From Hydnum rufescens UP504 (Eukaryota > Basidiomycota > Agaricomycetes > Cantharellales > Hydnaceae), in the NCBI GenBank assembly GCA_014904985.1, contig MU128949.1, positions 157,323 to 221,322 of the forward strand: 64,000 nt of DNA, in the 5' to 3' direction. Positions 45,448 through 57,699 of this stretch are shown here, piece after piece. Made by a program: the position numbers and the translations under genes. A model generated the notes under the pieces. The model made no database searches and was not told where the DNA came from. It saw nothing but the letters and a program-made list of their open reading frames with translations. Position 1 is the first letter of the stretch. Every line of letters begins with the position of its first letter.

Positions 45448-47711
45448 ATGGCAAGGCATGCACTCTCAATACAGTCCAAGAAGCATCAGTTAGCACACGA
45501 AAAGGAAGCTCTCATTCAGGCCACAATACAAAGCTTCACTAAAGACACGCTCAAGGCCAAGGCCACCGGCAAAATGCCACCTGCCCAAACTGCCTATGTG
45601 ATGAAATGTGGTATCCCCATAACCACATTCAAATGCCGGCTAGCAGGGGGGATGAGCTGAGGAAAGGGTTCAGAGAAAAAAAGCTGGCTAAATCAGGTGG
45701 AGACCGACACCCTTGTGGACTTTCTGCTGCAGATGGCTGACCGAGGCTTCCCTGCTACATGCTCAAGAATTAATTAATATGCACTCAAGATGGTCCAGGT
45801 CCATCATCCAGATGTCAAGAGCCTGGGGAAGAACTGGGTCAACTGATTTGTTAGCCGGAATATGGAGCACATCAATATGAAGTGGACAACAAACCTCGAA
45901 ACAATTCGTGCAGCGGCTGTCAATCCTGCAACCATTGAACACTGGTTCAAGCTTGTAGAGGCCCAGTTCAATCAATATCACTTCGAGCCACAAAATATAT
46001 ATGGGATGGATGAGAGTGGCTTTCCATTCGGGACTGGACAGCCAGTTAAAGTGGTGACCAGGAAAACAAGAAAGTGTCAGCACATCCAGCGTGATGGTAA
46101 TCACAAAAATGTCAGTGTGATTGTGACAATCTGTGCCAATGATACTTCACTTCCGCCGACAGTAATCTTCCAAGCATGGGAGGTGAAAGATGATTGGCAT
46201 ATTGGTGATCCTCTCAAGGCTTCGTGAGTAACAGGCATGGCTTCAAAGAAAACAACTCTACTCACTAGCCACAGAGTCTGCATTACTGAAAATGGTTGGA
46301 CAAATACAGACATTGCCATCGACTGGCTCAATGATTTCAACAATTGTACAGAGACAAAGGCAGCTGGGGCTCCATGACTTCTAGTGGTGGACAGACACAA
46401 CTCACACTGGAGTATCGAGTTTATTCACCTGGCATGAGAAAAAAATATCATCATCCTTTGCTATCCAGCCCATGCGACTCACATCCTCCAAGGTCTGGAT
46501 GTTGTAGCATTTGCAGCACTGAAGGCTGCATGGATGACAGCTAGGGATGCCTGGAATGCGAAGAACTGGCCAAAAACCCTCAACAAGGACACCTTTTTAC
46601 AAGTATATGGTGCAGCACATGTACAAGCATTAATGAAAGAGACAATCCTCTCATCATTCGCAAAGACTGGCATCTGGCCATTCAATCCGGACATCATATC
46701 CCCCGAGCAGCTTGCACCAAGCATTGAGCACTCAACATCTGCACAGCTTCCATTGCCAGTCCCCAGCCCCATAAAGCGAGTGATGTACCTTCACAATCAG
46801 CTCATGTCCCAGCACTTTGAACACGAAAACTCACCAGATGACTTTGATGAGTCCCAGGACATACACATGCATGAATGCGATGATAGTGGCATCATCCTTG
46901 ACCCCGCACTTGGTCCTAGACTTGATCCCACACTCCACACACCTGTAACACCTACTAGAGATCAGGCAATGCCACCTGCCTTTGCTCGGGCCCAAAGGAG
47001 GGCAGTAGATGCTCTCAAGAGCTCATTTTCATTCTCCTCATCATCTAGTTTCATAGTGTCATCATCACCCCTTCAGTCAACCTTCAAACTCCCAGAGCAT
47101 GCTTATGGTCGAGTAGCTGATTTACCGAAGGTCGATTGGAGTCTGACTAAGACACCAACAAAGCCATGGCGAAGTCAAAAGGAAGTGGAGGAGAGTGAGA
47201 GTGCGGTTCGGGCTCAGTTGAAGGCAGCAGAGGAGTGAGAGGTGGCAGCAGTATGGGCACTTGATGCCCTCAATGCACAGCTAGCACTGAGTGGCATGGT
47301 ACAGACGCGAGCTCGGAATCAGCTAGCATCCCAGGAGGAACGAAAGAACAAACCAAAGACTCGCTGTATTAAAAACTCATTTGGCCGACTTATCACCCAT
47401 GAGGCTTTTGAAAGTGTGTAGCTGAGAATACAGAACAAATTGCAAGCAAAGAGAAGTCAACAAAGAAGAAGAGGGAGGTGGCAAAGGAATGGAAGAAATT
47501 TAAGGGCATCCAAGATGCCATGCTCACCAAGTGGCAGGAGGAAAAGGCTCAGCATAAGGCTGCAAGGGAGCTGATACCAAAAGCACCAAAGGTGGTGTTA
47601 AAAAAGGATTGGATGAGGGAGAAATACCCAGAGATGCTTATAGAGTTGACAGCAGGGGGATCTGGGAATGGTGACAGGAGTGAAGGTGAGGATGAGGAGA
47701 TGGAAGCTTGA
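45448..47711 (+). pseudogene. Pogo/Fot1-type DDE transposase (decayed)
   Basis: One frame from ATG 45448 to about 47420, then a shift into a Lys/Glu-rich tail ending 47711. N-terminal psq/CENP-B-type DNA-binding part (ALIQATIQSFTKD ... AYVMKCGIPITTFKCRLAGG, then LGKNWVNxFVSRN). DDE_1 core: YGMDESGFPFG (first Asp), LLVVDRHNSH (second Asp; usual Gly replaced by Arg), HATHILQGLDVVAF (third Asp). Then the typical AFAKTGIWPFNPD segment and a coiled, charged C-terminus. In-frame stops: TGA at about 45658, 45847, 46226, 46376, 46435 and 47236, and one TAA at about 45775. At several of these the family normally has Arg. No terminal repeats identified. Confidence 0.85.
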
Positions 47712-48978
47712 TGTTTGAGTGCTGTCACAGCTTAGTCACATCCGACCATTCAGTGGTGATATGCAATTTTAAGGACCCCTCATGACTTCACAGCCTATGC
47801 CATTAAAACTCCTTATTTTGGCCCATGTCTTTGGCTTTAGAATCTTAGGATGGCCCCTTAGGACATCCAATAATAAGGATACCACAAAGATTAAAGTAGC
47901 TGGCTAGAAACACAGATGAATAGTTTAGCAGCCATTAAGTGGTGAATACCTGTAATAGGGGTCAATCTGAGTCATAACAGATATTGAGAAAGGTATAGAT
48001 TCAGTTGTGTATATACATTATAGGGTTCAAGACTCGAGCTGTTCCCATCCCCATCACCTGCAACAGTAGAAGGGTCACTATCAGCCAAGAAGGGCCATAA
48101 GCTGTCCACTGTGAGGCAGATATTGTGTTGGTGGGCTCATCATTGGTTTCCACATTGGTGATGTGCTACATAATCTCTTCATGCACTCCTGCTCAATGTA
48201 CAGCTGTTTCTCTTTGCACTTACATTGATTGAGCAAGCTTTGGTAACCATTGACAGAGCTGATAGAGGATGCAGAATCCAGTATGAGATCCAGCCTCTGT
48301 TGTCATGCAGCATGACACAGTGCCAGAATGAGCTGACCCTGGCTTGGTGATTGTATCTGAGGATGGTTTATGCTCAAGGTCAGGAGCCAACAATACTCTA
48401 CTCTATCCTGGTAGTACTATTTGTATCTATAATATTACTCTAAATGGTCCAAGGTCAAAGTGTCACTTGGATGTGGAGTATGTAATGAAGTGACCAATTT
48501 CCATTGCACACTATCTGGTATTGGTGGTTCTCTCAAAGAGCCAGATGATTTGGCAGATTTTGCGGTGCAGTTGATGACCAGGATTTGTATGGGAGAGGGA
48601 GGCAGAGGATGTGCCTGCTGCTTCAAGGGAGTTCTGGTAGTAATGGATACTTTGCACCACTCAGGCATCCCTGACACAGCAGATCACGCCAAAGCAGTGA
48701 ATGATGGTTGAGGAGCAGCCTTGGATTTGCTTTTGAAAACCCAAGAGTCGAAGACACGATTGACATAGTTGATGCGGTATAGAAGAAGGGTTGGGAGCTC
48801 CGATGACTGTCAAATAAAAATCTGGTTCAGCCAGTGTGTAGATGGGAGACTGTATTTCAGTTGTTATTCATTGGGTTGGTTTGCTTCAATGGTTGATCAC
48901 ACTCTGCAAGATGTGTATGGTGTTCAGTGGAGAATAGGAAGGGATATGGACTAGCTGTAGTCAATGATATATTGTTTG
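47712..48978. other. Non-coding and dispersed-repeat sequence
   Basis: A minus-strand piece near 48060-48130 (LWPFLADS) is related to 8402-8500. A minus-strand frame at 48435-48677 (80 codons, Ser/Thr/Pro-rich) is open but unrecognised. Otherwise nothing seen. Confidence 0.4.
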
Positions 48979-49130
48979 GGATGCTTGTAGAAAGGCTTAT
49001 ACATTGGGGATGCTTATAGAAAGGCTTATACATCTGGGATGCTTGTGGAAAGGCTTATATGTCATGTGGGATGCTTATAGAAAGGTTTATATGTCTGGGA
49101 TGCTTGTGGAAAGGCTTATATGTCATTCGT
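48979..49130 (+). repeat. Minisatellite, about 30-bp unit, five copies
   Basis: GGGATGCTTGTAGAAAGGCT followed by TATAYRT; unit length varies between 29 and 32. Confidence 0.9.
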
Positions 49131-49559
49131 GTTGTGTTGGTCTGTTTACTGATATTTGTGTATTCTTGTTTACGTTCTCCTGGTCAAAATGCGGATATCT
49201 GTGGGTTATAGACTGGTCAGTGCTTGGTTAGTCTTGTTAGTATGTTTCTTTCTTCTTTCTTCAAAACCTGATATGTATTTCATTATGCTTACTTTTCCTT
49301 GGATGTCCAGCAACTCTAACCTTAGGTCCTGCAACTATCCTTGGCTTTAGTGATTTGCATAGAGGGCTACCAGTGGCTTTGTCTCAACAACCTTGAAGAT
49401 GACTTAGCTCCAGATGGCTTATAGACTGTTCTTTTGAGGCAAGCAGAAAAGTTGACAGTGGTTGACAGTGATGATTTCCAGAGAGGAGATGATGGGGGGA
49501 TACAGGAAATCTACCAGCTTTTATACCTTTCTGAAGGTGGCTGTGTTTAAGAAATATGA

Positions 49560-49760
49560 CTCCCTCATGGGTGAGTCATATGTGAGTCATAGGTGAGAAC
49601 AAAAGAAAAATAACAAGATGATGTCATAATGTGGTCATAGCTGAGTCACGCATAAGGAGAACAAAAGGAATCATGAGGGGGTGATGTCATAATGATGTCA
49701 TTCATAAAGAGAACAAAAGGAATCATGAGGGGGGGTGATGTCACCAATTTGCTGAGCATG
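49560..49760 (+). repeat. GTGAGTCATA / GATGTCATAATG repeat cluster
   Basis: Short direct repeats: GTGAGTCATA three times near 49572-49600, and AGAACAAAAGGAATCATGAG with GGGGGTGATGTCA twice (about 49650-49695 and 49698-49745). Confidence 0.75.
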
Positions 49761-49959
49761 TGGAATGCTTGGAGCATGAGGTCACTGACCATATGGAGCA
49801 TTCTGGAGGTGAATGAAAGGATATCTCTGGGTTTTGGAGATTAATTTGAGCATAGTCCAATGGTTAAGGTGTTTTGTTGTTGGTTGATAATGGGGACAAG
49901 TGCATAGGATGGGATTTGATGCAGAAACAGCAGTTTGCATCTGTAATAGACATTCTTGG

Positions 49960-50370
49960 TATCATTAGATGCAGATTTTTAACAGGTTTCTGGGCACAGT
50001 GGTTCTGAGCAGATCTGGTGTAAACTGACAGAGAAATTTGTTTTATACTGATGGGTGTTGATTCTGATAGTAATATCGTTCTGTAGAGTTCAGTTTTAAT
50101 CTGTTCTTCATGTGCTCAGTACCATTGGATGCAGATTTTTATATCTTTCTAGGCACAGTTGTTCTGAGGAGATTGGATGCGATCTAAGGGAGAAATTCAT
50201 TTTTACTGGAAATCCCAGATTTTGGTAGTAAAATTGGCCTGGAGAGTGCAGTTTTGGTCCGTTTGACTTATGTTTGGTACTGTTCGAAAGGTGTGAATCG
50301 TAGCTTTCTAAGTGTTATATGGGCGTACCTCTCTGATCAAAACTGATGGAGTTATAGAATGAATTCAATT
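49960..50370 (+). repeat. Relic copies of the LTR-B internal unit
   Basis: Two to three diverged repeats with ATCGTTCTGTAGAGTTCAGTTTT, TATCTTTCTAGGCACAGTTG and GATCAAAACTGATGGAG, matching LTR-B copy 1 around 12010-12340 (same strand as the minus-oriented copy 1). CpGs of the intact unit (GGGCGC, CTGACGGAG) are mostly TG or CA here. Confidence 0.65.
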
Positions 50371-50592
50371 TCTGCATGTAGCTGTAATTAATTTCATAAT
50401 TGGTCATGTGATTGTCCAAAGGCTGGGAGTGGTGTGATTTTGCATTTTCTGATACTGGATGTTTTTATCTTCCACAGCAGCCAATGTCCATCATGGTCTT
50501 ACTTCAGTGGGAACAGTGAGGCCTAGAGAATGACTTCCACCACCCTTTGCATTGCTACTGGAAGCATTAGACATGGCAGATGTAGTGCGCCC

Positions 50593-51177
50593 TCATAATG
50601 ATACAGTGGAGGGAGCAGTGTTGAATATTGTTGATGCATCGCTGTTATTTGACACCTGCAAATGTGGCTGTGACAGGGGTGATGGTGCAGAAAGGTTGGT
50701 GGGGGTTTTTGGCACTAATGACACTCTCACCTTCCCGAAAGTTGACATTGTTGAAGTCCCTGATTGCATGCTTGACACAGAGTGGACTGATGCTATGGAT
50801 GGAGTGAGAAATTTTGGTCTGCCATTGGGTGGGGTGAGTGAAGAATTTCCAGATTGTGGACTTGTATTCTCAACTCGGGTTTGTGGTGGAGGATTGTGTG
50901 GGATAGAAGGTGAGGGTGTTGGATTAGAGGGTCTGGTTCATGCCTGTGCCATTCCAGCAGTATGAACAGAGGACACAGACATGGATGAGGCAACCAAACT
51001 TTGACTAGATGCCAAGGGGTTCTGTTGTGCTTCAGTAGAGTTTTGGACCATGGTCTGCACCACACTTTGATTAGGGGCAGCATTGTTCTTGGCCTGGAGA
51101 AACAGAGTAAATGCATGAAGCACCATTGGGTTGGACATCAAAGTACTGTGCAAGGAATGAAGGGGGAGCATGAGCAT
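50593..51177 (-). pseudogene. Minus-strand member of the dispersed Ser/Thr/Pro-rich family
   Basis: Reads ...VVQTMVQNSTEAQQNPLASS..., matching 6815-7147, with one TGA after AGMAQA, then Pro/Ser-rich sequence to about 50593. Upstream, 51071-51418 encodes ALKTAKSIRAWLNDFKDLFD and probably belongs to the same gene. No domain recognised; predicted disordered. Confidence 0.45.
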
Positions 51178-51694
51178 GGATTATTGCTGAGAAGATATAC
51201 ATATCAGGAAGAGCACCAAAAAACAGAGGGGATGACAATTTTCTTGGACCTTTGTGACCCCAGAGGAAATGCTCTTTGGCATGGTCAAACAGGTCCTTGA
51301 AGTCATTCAGCCATGCTCTGATGGATTTAGCAGTTTTCAACGCCATGGCAGACCCAGCAGGGGGAGGTGCAGACATCTGCGGTAGTGAGGAATACCTCTT
51401 GGCCCAAGTGAGATGCAAATAGGAAGACAGTGCAGATTGACTTCACAAAACCAGGTGAACACGAGGCGGTGGTAGCTTGAGCTGCCCTGATATACAGATA
51501 AATGATGGGGGAAGGGACACACAACCTATGATAGGGTGGTAGTAATGGAGAACAAGCTGAGGAAAAGGCAGGAGATAGAGGCAAATATATCTGCAATCAT
51601 CTCATAGCCTCAAATGGATCACTCTATTGCTTCAAGAAGGGATCAGCTCCAATCAAGAGGAAGTATAAAACACACCATAAGAAAACAAAGGAAC

Positions 51695-52160
51695 TCACCA
51701 TGAGCAGTCATCAGAGCTCATCCCATGCAATTCATTCTTTGCAGCGACAAGGAATAGCACATCCTTTGCTCTGGTACTAGTTCCAATTTTAACAAGGCAG
51801 AATTGCTGCTGGTTTTCAATAAATACACGGTGTTCCTCCGCAATATCAGCAGCAGCCAGTGCCTCTTCCTTGTATAGATTGTTCGCACTTGATGTCAGCA
51901 CTGAAATTGGCCAGGAAAGACTGGCCATGGGAGATGAGCAGGCAGACATTGGCATGATAGGTGAGCAGATATTGTGGGATGAGGGTGGATTGCAATCATC
52001 ATGCAATGGGTTTCTGGTCATTTCATCAATGGGGGGTGGGCAAGAAAGGGGAGTGGATGCACTACCATTCTCCAGAAAGTCAATCCAAGAGGGTGGCCTT
52101 TCAGCCAGATTTTTGGAAGATGGAAGGGGTGTAGGGGCCAGAGTGGGGGGGATAGTATCC
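51695..52160 (-). pseudogene. Hypothetical exon upstream of the same gene
   Basis: Open on the minus strand from a CTAG acceptor near 52170 to a GTGAGT donor at about 51695. It encodes a Pro-rich start and then EEALAAADIAEEHRVFIENQ, a helical acidic segment. Likely the same gene as 50593-51418, separated by an intron whose acceptor I could not fix. Function unknown. Confidence 0.4.
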
Positions 52161-52350
52161 TGATCCTAGATGGAATTCAGTAAGAGGGGGTATCTTGAGT
52201 CTTAATGGTGGTCCAGGGCTCCCAGGACTAGCTGGAGAGAACATCCCTGGTGTCCACTTTTGAGTGTTTGTCTGGGTGAAAACCAGCTCAGTCTGAAGTT
52301 CAAGGAGTCATTGAGCAAGATCATGAGGAGCAGGGACATGAGAAGTATTG

Positions 52351-52827
52351 TTAGTGGTGTGCAAAGTGACACAGTGATGAGAAAAGTTGGTTATGAAATA
52401 CAGAGGTGATCTTGGAGTTCTTCTTGTACAGAGTGTGATGTGGTAGAGAACAAATAGACTTTTGAGCTTTGAGTGCTGTAGGGATCGCCTTGGCTAAGGG
52501 TATATCATCATCATCATCATCCTCAGATGTATCAGATGATAGCCTAGTAGATAATAATGATGGATTGACTGAAGGAGTGTGTTGCCATCTTGAATTGTTG
52601 TGGGCCATGGGACAACTGATGAGTCTGGGGCTGACTACAGCAGGCCTTGGGGCCATCATTCCCCATAGATGAATCATAGTTGGACTCAGACAAGGATGTC
52701 TTGCCATGATAAAAGCCAGGGGAAGAATATCCACCAGTATTCGAGAGTTCAGTGAGGAGCTGAGGGGTTCGTCTAATTGTTGAATTTCCCAGGTCAAGAG
52801 GCCCATCCAACTATGTGAAAGGGGCAA
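52351..52827 (-). pseudogene. Hypothetical Ser-rich ORF with acidic run
   Basis: 158 open codons including SSDTSEDDDDDDIPLAKA, ending in CHFAHH just at 52351. Possibly the 5' exon of the gene below it. No domain recognised. Confidence 0.35.
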
Positions 52828-53176
52828 TGAGGTGTGAATCCAGAATGGAAGCTTAAAGAGAGGGGGAATAGGAACAACTGAATCACAGATGTCATCTTAT
52901 TCTTGTGGCTTTTTTCAGAGGCTGGGTATGGTGTATTGATGCTGAAATTCTGAGACTGCCTGCAGAAACAGCACCATGGGATCGATGGTGCAAGCCCTTG
53001 TGTGAGAATTTTGGGTGGAAGTGTTGGAGAGGGACATTATTAAGTTGGTGGTAGAGAAGGCATGCACCTCCTTGTCTTTTCAGGGGATGTTATGGGAGCC
53101 TGGGAAAAAATTGGGCAGGGGGAGGGTGAATGGGATGGAATGAGAACAAGGAATTGTGTAATTGTGTGACTGAGTG

Positions 53177-54100
53177 TCACACATGGATGTCGTGAAGAAC
53201 ATATACCAATATATAGGCCTTATTCCCATATAAAGTTTGAAGTCTACTTGTGTCCATATCCAGTTGCCCATCATATATTGCCATACCACCATTCCTTTGG
53301 CCATCATAAGCCCACACTTTGTTGTTTTGGGTGATAAATCTAGAAGTAAAATGGGCATGTCCAAAATACATAATGGAGGCCAAATTATATTTTATAGGTG
53401 CATTTGTTTCAATAAGTAATCCAGAAATTGTTAATGCTGGACAGAGGGAATCATATTTGTCAATGTCAACATGGAGAAATGGAGGAGTATGCACAAAAGT
53501 GACATTCATTCTCCATGACCTATCAGTATTACAAGAATCACAATTCATTGGTAGACTATTGATGGTGCTTGATGCTAATGAAGACATCAACAACCCAAGA
53601 TACCAGTCAGTCCATTGAATTTGACATATGTTAAAAGTTAGTGAATCACTGGGAGAAGTTTGAAGTTCATGTGCTTTTTTAACAGCATCATATACAGCAA
53701 AGTCTGATAGTCATTGTGGCATAGTCAAAGTGATTTGTTGTTCACAGTTTGTACATTGCATGGTTGAGAACACTATGGGTTGTGAATTCTCAGTTAAAGC
53801 TTGCCATACTGCAAGTATGGAAGCTAATGCATTTCCAGTCCTAACAATTGTATGGGGATCTTGAAAGTGGAGTTGGTCATGTAAATAATCCTGGAAGGTA
53901 TGAAGTGCAGTTTGATCAGGGTTGGATGTACTTGATTCCCAAGTCTTTATCCAAGTCAAGATTTGATTTGGCAGAATTCCCAATTCACTGAAGGTGTTTT
54001 GCCAGTGAGGAGATTGTTCACACACTAAGTGGAATAGGGGGACAATGACAGAATCATATGCATATGACCAGCTGCTTGCATCCCAGCAACATCCAAGCAT
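53177..54100 (-). pseudogene. Helitron C-terminal domain (protease-like fold suspected)
   Basis: After a TAA at 54101-54103, which separates it from the helicase in the same frame, the sequence has CCWDASSWSYAYDS, CTNCEQQ, then CDSCNTDRSWRMNV, and finally MYFGHAHFTSRFIT with KVWAYDG. A catalytic-looking Cys/Ser near the start and a His in FGHAHF are arranged as in the peptidase C-like domains that follow Rep/helicase in many basidiomycete Helitrons. I infer a ubiquitin-hydrolase-like fold; not certain. One TGA at 53711-53713. Confidence 0.6.
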
Positions 54101-56833
54101 TTATTCACTTTGTTCAAATGGTTGTGTTACATTCAACTTTCTATGTTTTGATTGAGGGAGTGATTTTTCTAGTGACTTTCTTTTCTTTGTGGGTTGAAGA
54201 TTTTCAATAAAGTTTACATGAGGGTTATGTTCTTTCAATTTTCCTTCAGGATCTATTACAGGCAACATTGCCTGAGATGAAAATCCATGGAGAATCAAAG
54301 TGTTGTGTTCAAGTGTTTTTAATTGTTCTATTTCTTGTACAATATGACAATCAAGTGGTCTGTTCAACTGACTCAGAGATTGTATTTCTTTGGTAATTGC
54401 TAAACCATAACATGTTCTGGCCCTAGAAACTGCTACATATGCACCTGCCCCACCTGCAGTTATGTCTGTTACAATGCTGGGCAAAGTCTTTCCCTGTCCA
54501 GAATGACCAGTGACAGCAAAACCAGCTTGAATTGGCACTTGATAGTGCACAACTTCAAATTTGAATTTCTGACCAGTAGCAGGATTGATCATTATTTGAG
54601 ACACAGGGCAGGAAATGGGCTCTAATGGAAAATAGCCTTTTGGCAGTGTAGAAGAGTTTTATGGGTGAGGTTGTATGACCACAGAACTCTGAGGGCAAGC
54701 TGTCCAACTCAAGCCTCAGTCTTAGTCAGTGAGAATGGTGCAAGGTTTCACAGGATGCTCTAAGTACACAAGGTGTAGCTAGAAGCTATAGGAAGGTGGG
54801 AGAGGTATGCAGGAACTGCACGCTACTGAGGTGGAATGATATTAATACCTTACAACTTGCAAGCTGCAGACTTGGACAAGAAGGCACAATAGAGGTCCTC
54901 AGGGAGAAGTAGTATGACTCTGAGTCAAGTCAAGGAAGGATGAGATGAACTGGAAATGTAGTGGTCTAGTGTTGTAAGAGAGTAATGGCCTGTAGTGCTA
55001 TGTCAATTGTGTCAATATCCGCATATTATGTAATCAAAGGTTCTGGCTACTTGGAGTCTGGGTGAGAGGTTGTATCAGGTTGCTATGCCTGTATTGGATA
55101 TGCAGTATTTACCGGATCACTATGCCTGGGTTTAGATTCAGATTCAGATACAAGTGAGCTTTAACTATAGTGGGCTATTCTACAACTAGTGGGACTACAC
55201 ATGTTCCATTCACTAGCTGGACCACACCAGAGGTACTTAATTGTACTGGCAAGGTGAATTTACAAGGCTTGATACCAGGAAACAGTCAATCACTATGATT
55301 CAGAGGAAGCTATCTATGAGACAAACTTCTACTAGCTAGTCCTAGTGTTGGATTTGTTGTTCTACCACACCAGATTACAGGGATATTTATACCCTTAAGG
55401 ACCCATTCTAGAACATTCTATCATCCCTCCCTCTAACTTCCTTACCATTCTAGAGGTTTCTATTGCAATCTAATATTCCATCCCTTGTTCTTTCTAGGAC
55501 TTTCTCCGCTTTTCTGATCATGTGATTCTTTTCACAGCCATGTTTCCTAGACCCCTAAATGCGTAAATCAGATCCTCTCTTTTACTTTATCCTTCTACAG
55601 GCAGGTCATTAAGCTCAACTGGACTGTCAGGAAACTCCACTAGTACTAGGCTGGCAAAAAATTCTCCAGGATATATTTCCTCAAGTTCAACAGCCCTAAG
55701 AAAGCCTTGACTTCCATTTGAAATCCATAGTTCTTGACATACATTTTTATTCCAAAGAATAACTGGTGCACCTATGTATAGTTCTAATTTTGGTGGAAGT
55801 TCAATATCAACATCATTGTATTTGAGGTGCATATGTTCAGATTCCTGAACAATCTGCCTTCCTTTGTTGGTAGTCTTACCTTTGTAGACATGTTTTGCAA
55901 CACATATAATTAGGGATGTATGATCATGTCTTGTATTTGCTTTGGCTTTCTCAGAATTCAACAAGAATCGAGTTTTGTTTTGTTCAACAATTGCAGTTGT
56001 GTCAGAATGTTTGGGATTGCCCAAATCAACACCATTTGGGTTGAGTGATGATTTGACTAACCTTGAGTTGAAGAGTTGAAGGTCATGTAAATCACAACTT
56101 CTTTCTCTCATATGCAGTACAGCTTGACCATATTCAGGATCTTCCTCCATGTGTTTTTGTTCAGAGAGTTCTATAATGGTGTCTACTTGCTTCCAAGCCA
56201 TCTGCCCATATTGAGCTTTTTCTTCAGTTTAGACTGTCTGGATTTCCTGGAAGTGATTGGAATATATAAAGATTGAGCTCTTACTGGAGGGAACTGGTAA
56301 AAGTCTCCACTGAATATAATATTAATACCACCAAACCAATCATCACATTCTTGAGCATAACAGAGAACTGCATCCAACTCACAAAGAAGTTCTGCACTCA
56401 TCATAGAGACTTCATCTATCAGAAGAAAGTCAACATTTTTCCATTCTGCTCTTAATTCCTCTTTCTTATGAAATGGTATTTGAACATTGAGATCTTTGCC
56501 ATATTTGTCACTGTTGTCTGTTCCCTTGGTGTAAATTTTGATTCCTAGTCCTGTGTGGATTGTCTCACCACCAATTAATCCAGCAGCTCCTCCAGTTGGT
56601 GCCAAAAAATGAATTCTGTGTCCACAATGATACACTGTCATGAGTTCTTTAAGAGCATTTACAACATGAGTTTTTCCAGTGCCACCTGGGCCTGTCAAAA
56701 ACATCTGAAGTGGCTTTGATTTCATTAATCCTGTTTTAGATTCTATTAAAATTGTTTGAAACTGCTTGGCTGCTATTTTAAATGCAACAAGTTGTTTTTC
56801 ATTTAGCTTCCATTGGACTTCAATATCATTCAC
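54101..56833 (-). pseudogene. Helitron Pif1-family helicase domain, split by LTR-C
   Basis: Walker A GPGGTGKT (56669-56692), LAPTGGAAGLIGG (motif Ia), Walker B LLIDEVSMM (about 56402-56425), FSGDFYQFPPV (motif III), then, after a one-base shift near 56205, AWKQVDTIIELSEQ, LYIGAPVILWNKN, and, after LTR-C, AGFAVTGHSGQGKTLP and AYVAVSRARTCYG (motifs V-VI). All core motifs are present. Helicase activity would unwind DNA during rolling-circle transposition. Removing LTR-C plus GGCAG rejoins NDLPKGYFPLEP in frame. Confidence 0.92.
54647..55599. mobile_element. Solo LTR, family C, inside the Helitron helicase
   Basis: 953 bp, TGTAGAAGAG ... TCCTTCTACA, with exact 5-bp duplications GGCAG (54642-54646, 55600-55604). 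Excision restores the helicase frame. No ORF. Confidence 0.9.
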
Positions 56834-56839
56834 TGTATC

Positions 56840-57699
56840 ATCCCATGTTTGGAAATATCAGTTGTTGGATGGATATTGTGTGTATCAGGTATCTCATTAT
56901 GTGTCATAGGGTGATCAAAAATCAATGTTCCATCAGAAGTAGATGTTGCATGGGGTTCTGAATAATCAGATGTCTGCCTTGTTGGGTCAAGATTTGATCA
57001 TTGTTTATTGGCAATAAGTTTTTCTTGATCTTTGATTTGTTTTTTCCATGAATGCATCAAGGGAGTCATCTTTCCTATTGAGGGGAATGGTAAATTATGG
57101 GCCCTATTTTGGACACCTGAGTTGGTGTTTGAAGCTTGCATCCAATTTCCTTCCATTAAAGCTATTTTTGTTTGAAGAGAAGCATTATCTAGTAAACTGC
57201 AGTCAGAGTTCAATGAGGCTGCCTGGAAAGCAGATGGATCATTCAGGTATTCAAGAGGTAGTTCTTCTTGACTAAACTTCATATTATTTTTTGTTTTCTT
57301 AATGGAATAATCCTTTTTCCAGAGTCATTCTGCATCTCTTTCATCTTCACATTCATGAATTGCATCCCAGTTTCTCATCACTTCCATGGACCAGAATGTG
57401 AAAATTGATGATTCAAATGTTGCTTGTAGACTTCCATTTATCAAAGAAATAGGATTTTTAGCAGAGAAAGGAAGAAAATGTGCAAGCATGAAGATAAAAT
57501 AGTATTGTTCATTATGTGATCTCCAAGGAATTGAAGAACCAATAACTCAAGGGATTTTTCCTTTTGTGGGCTGTTTGTTCTTTGGATCTGTAACTTCAAG
57601 CAGCATGTGTGACTTGTGTTGAGAATGGGGTTCCAATAGATTGTAGCATGTGTAATAGCCACCTTCTTCCTTGAACTTGCCCCCATGATGTTTCTCTTT
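56840..57699 (-). pseudogene. Helitron linker between Rep and helicase domains
   Basis: Frame 0 continues from the Rep domain through TGA stops: GGYYTCYNLLEP, then SIPWRSHNEQYYFIFML with HFLPFSAKNPI, a pattern usual just before Helitron helicases, and the open frame at 56998-57282. A frameshift near 56850 connects it to WDDTVNDIEVQW at the start of the helicase. Confidence 0.7.

Noticed and set aside
52351..52370. TGTTAGTGGTGT identical to the LTR-A start
   Set aside because: Only this 12-mer matches; the following bases do not resemble any LTR-A copy and no end or target duplication is visible.
52971..52991. Helitron 3' hairpin (GCACCAT/ATGGTGC)
   Set aside because: No CTRR terminus with A/T target lies at the right distance on the minus strand.
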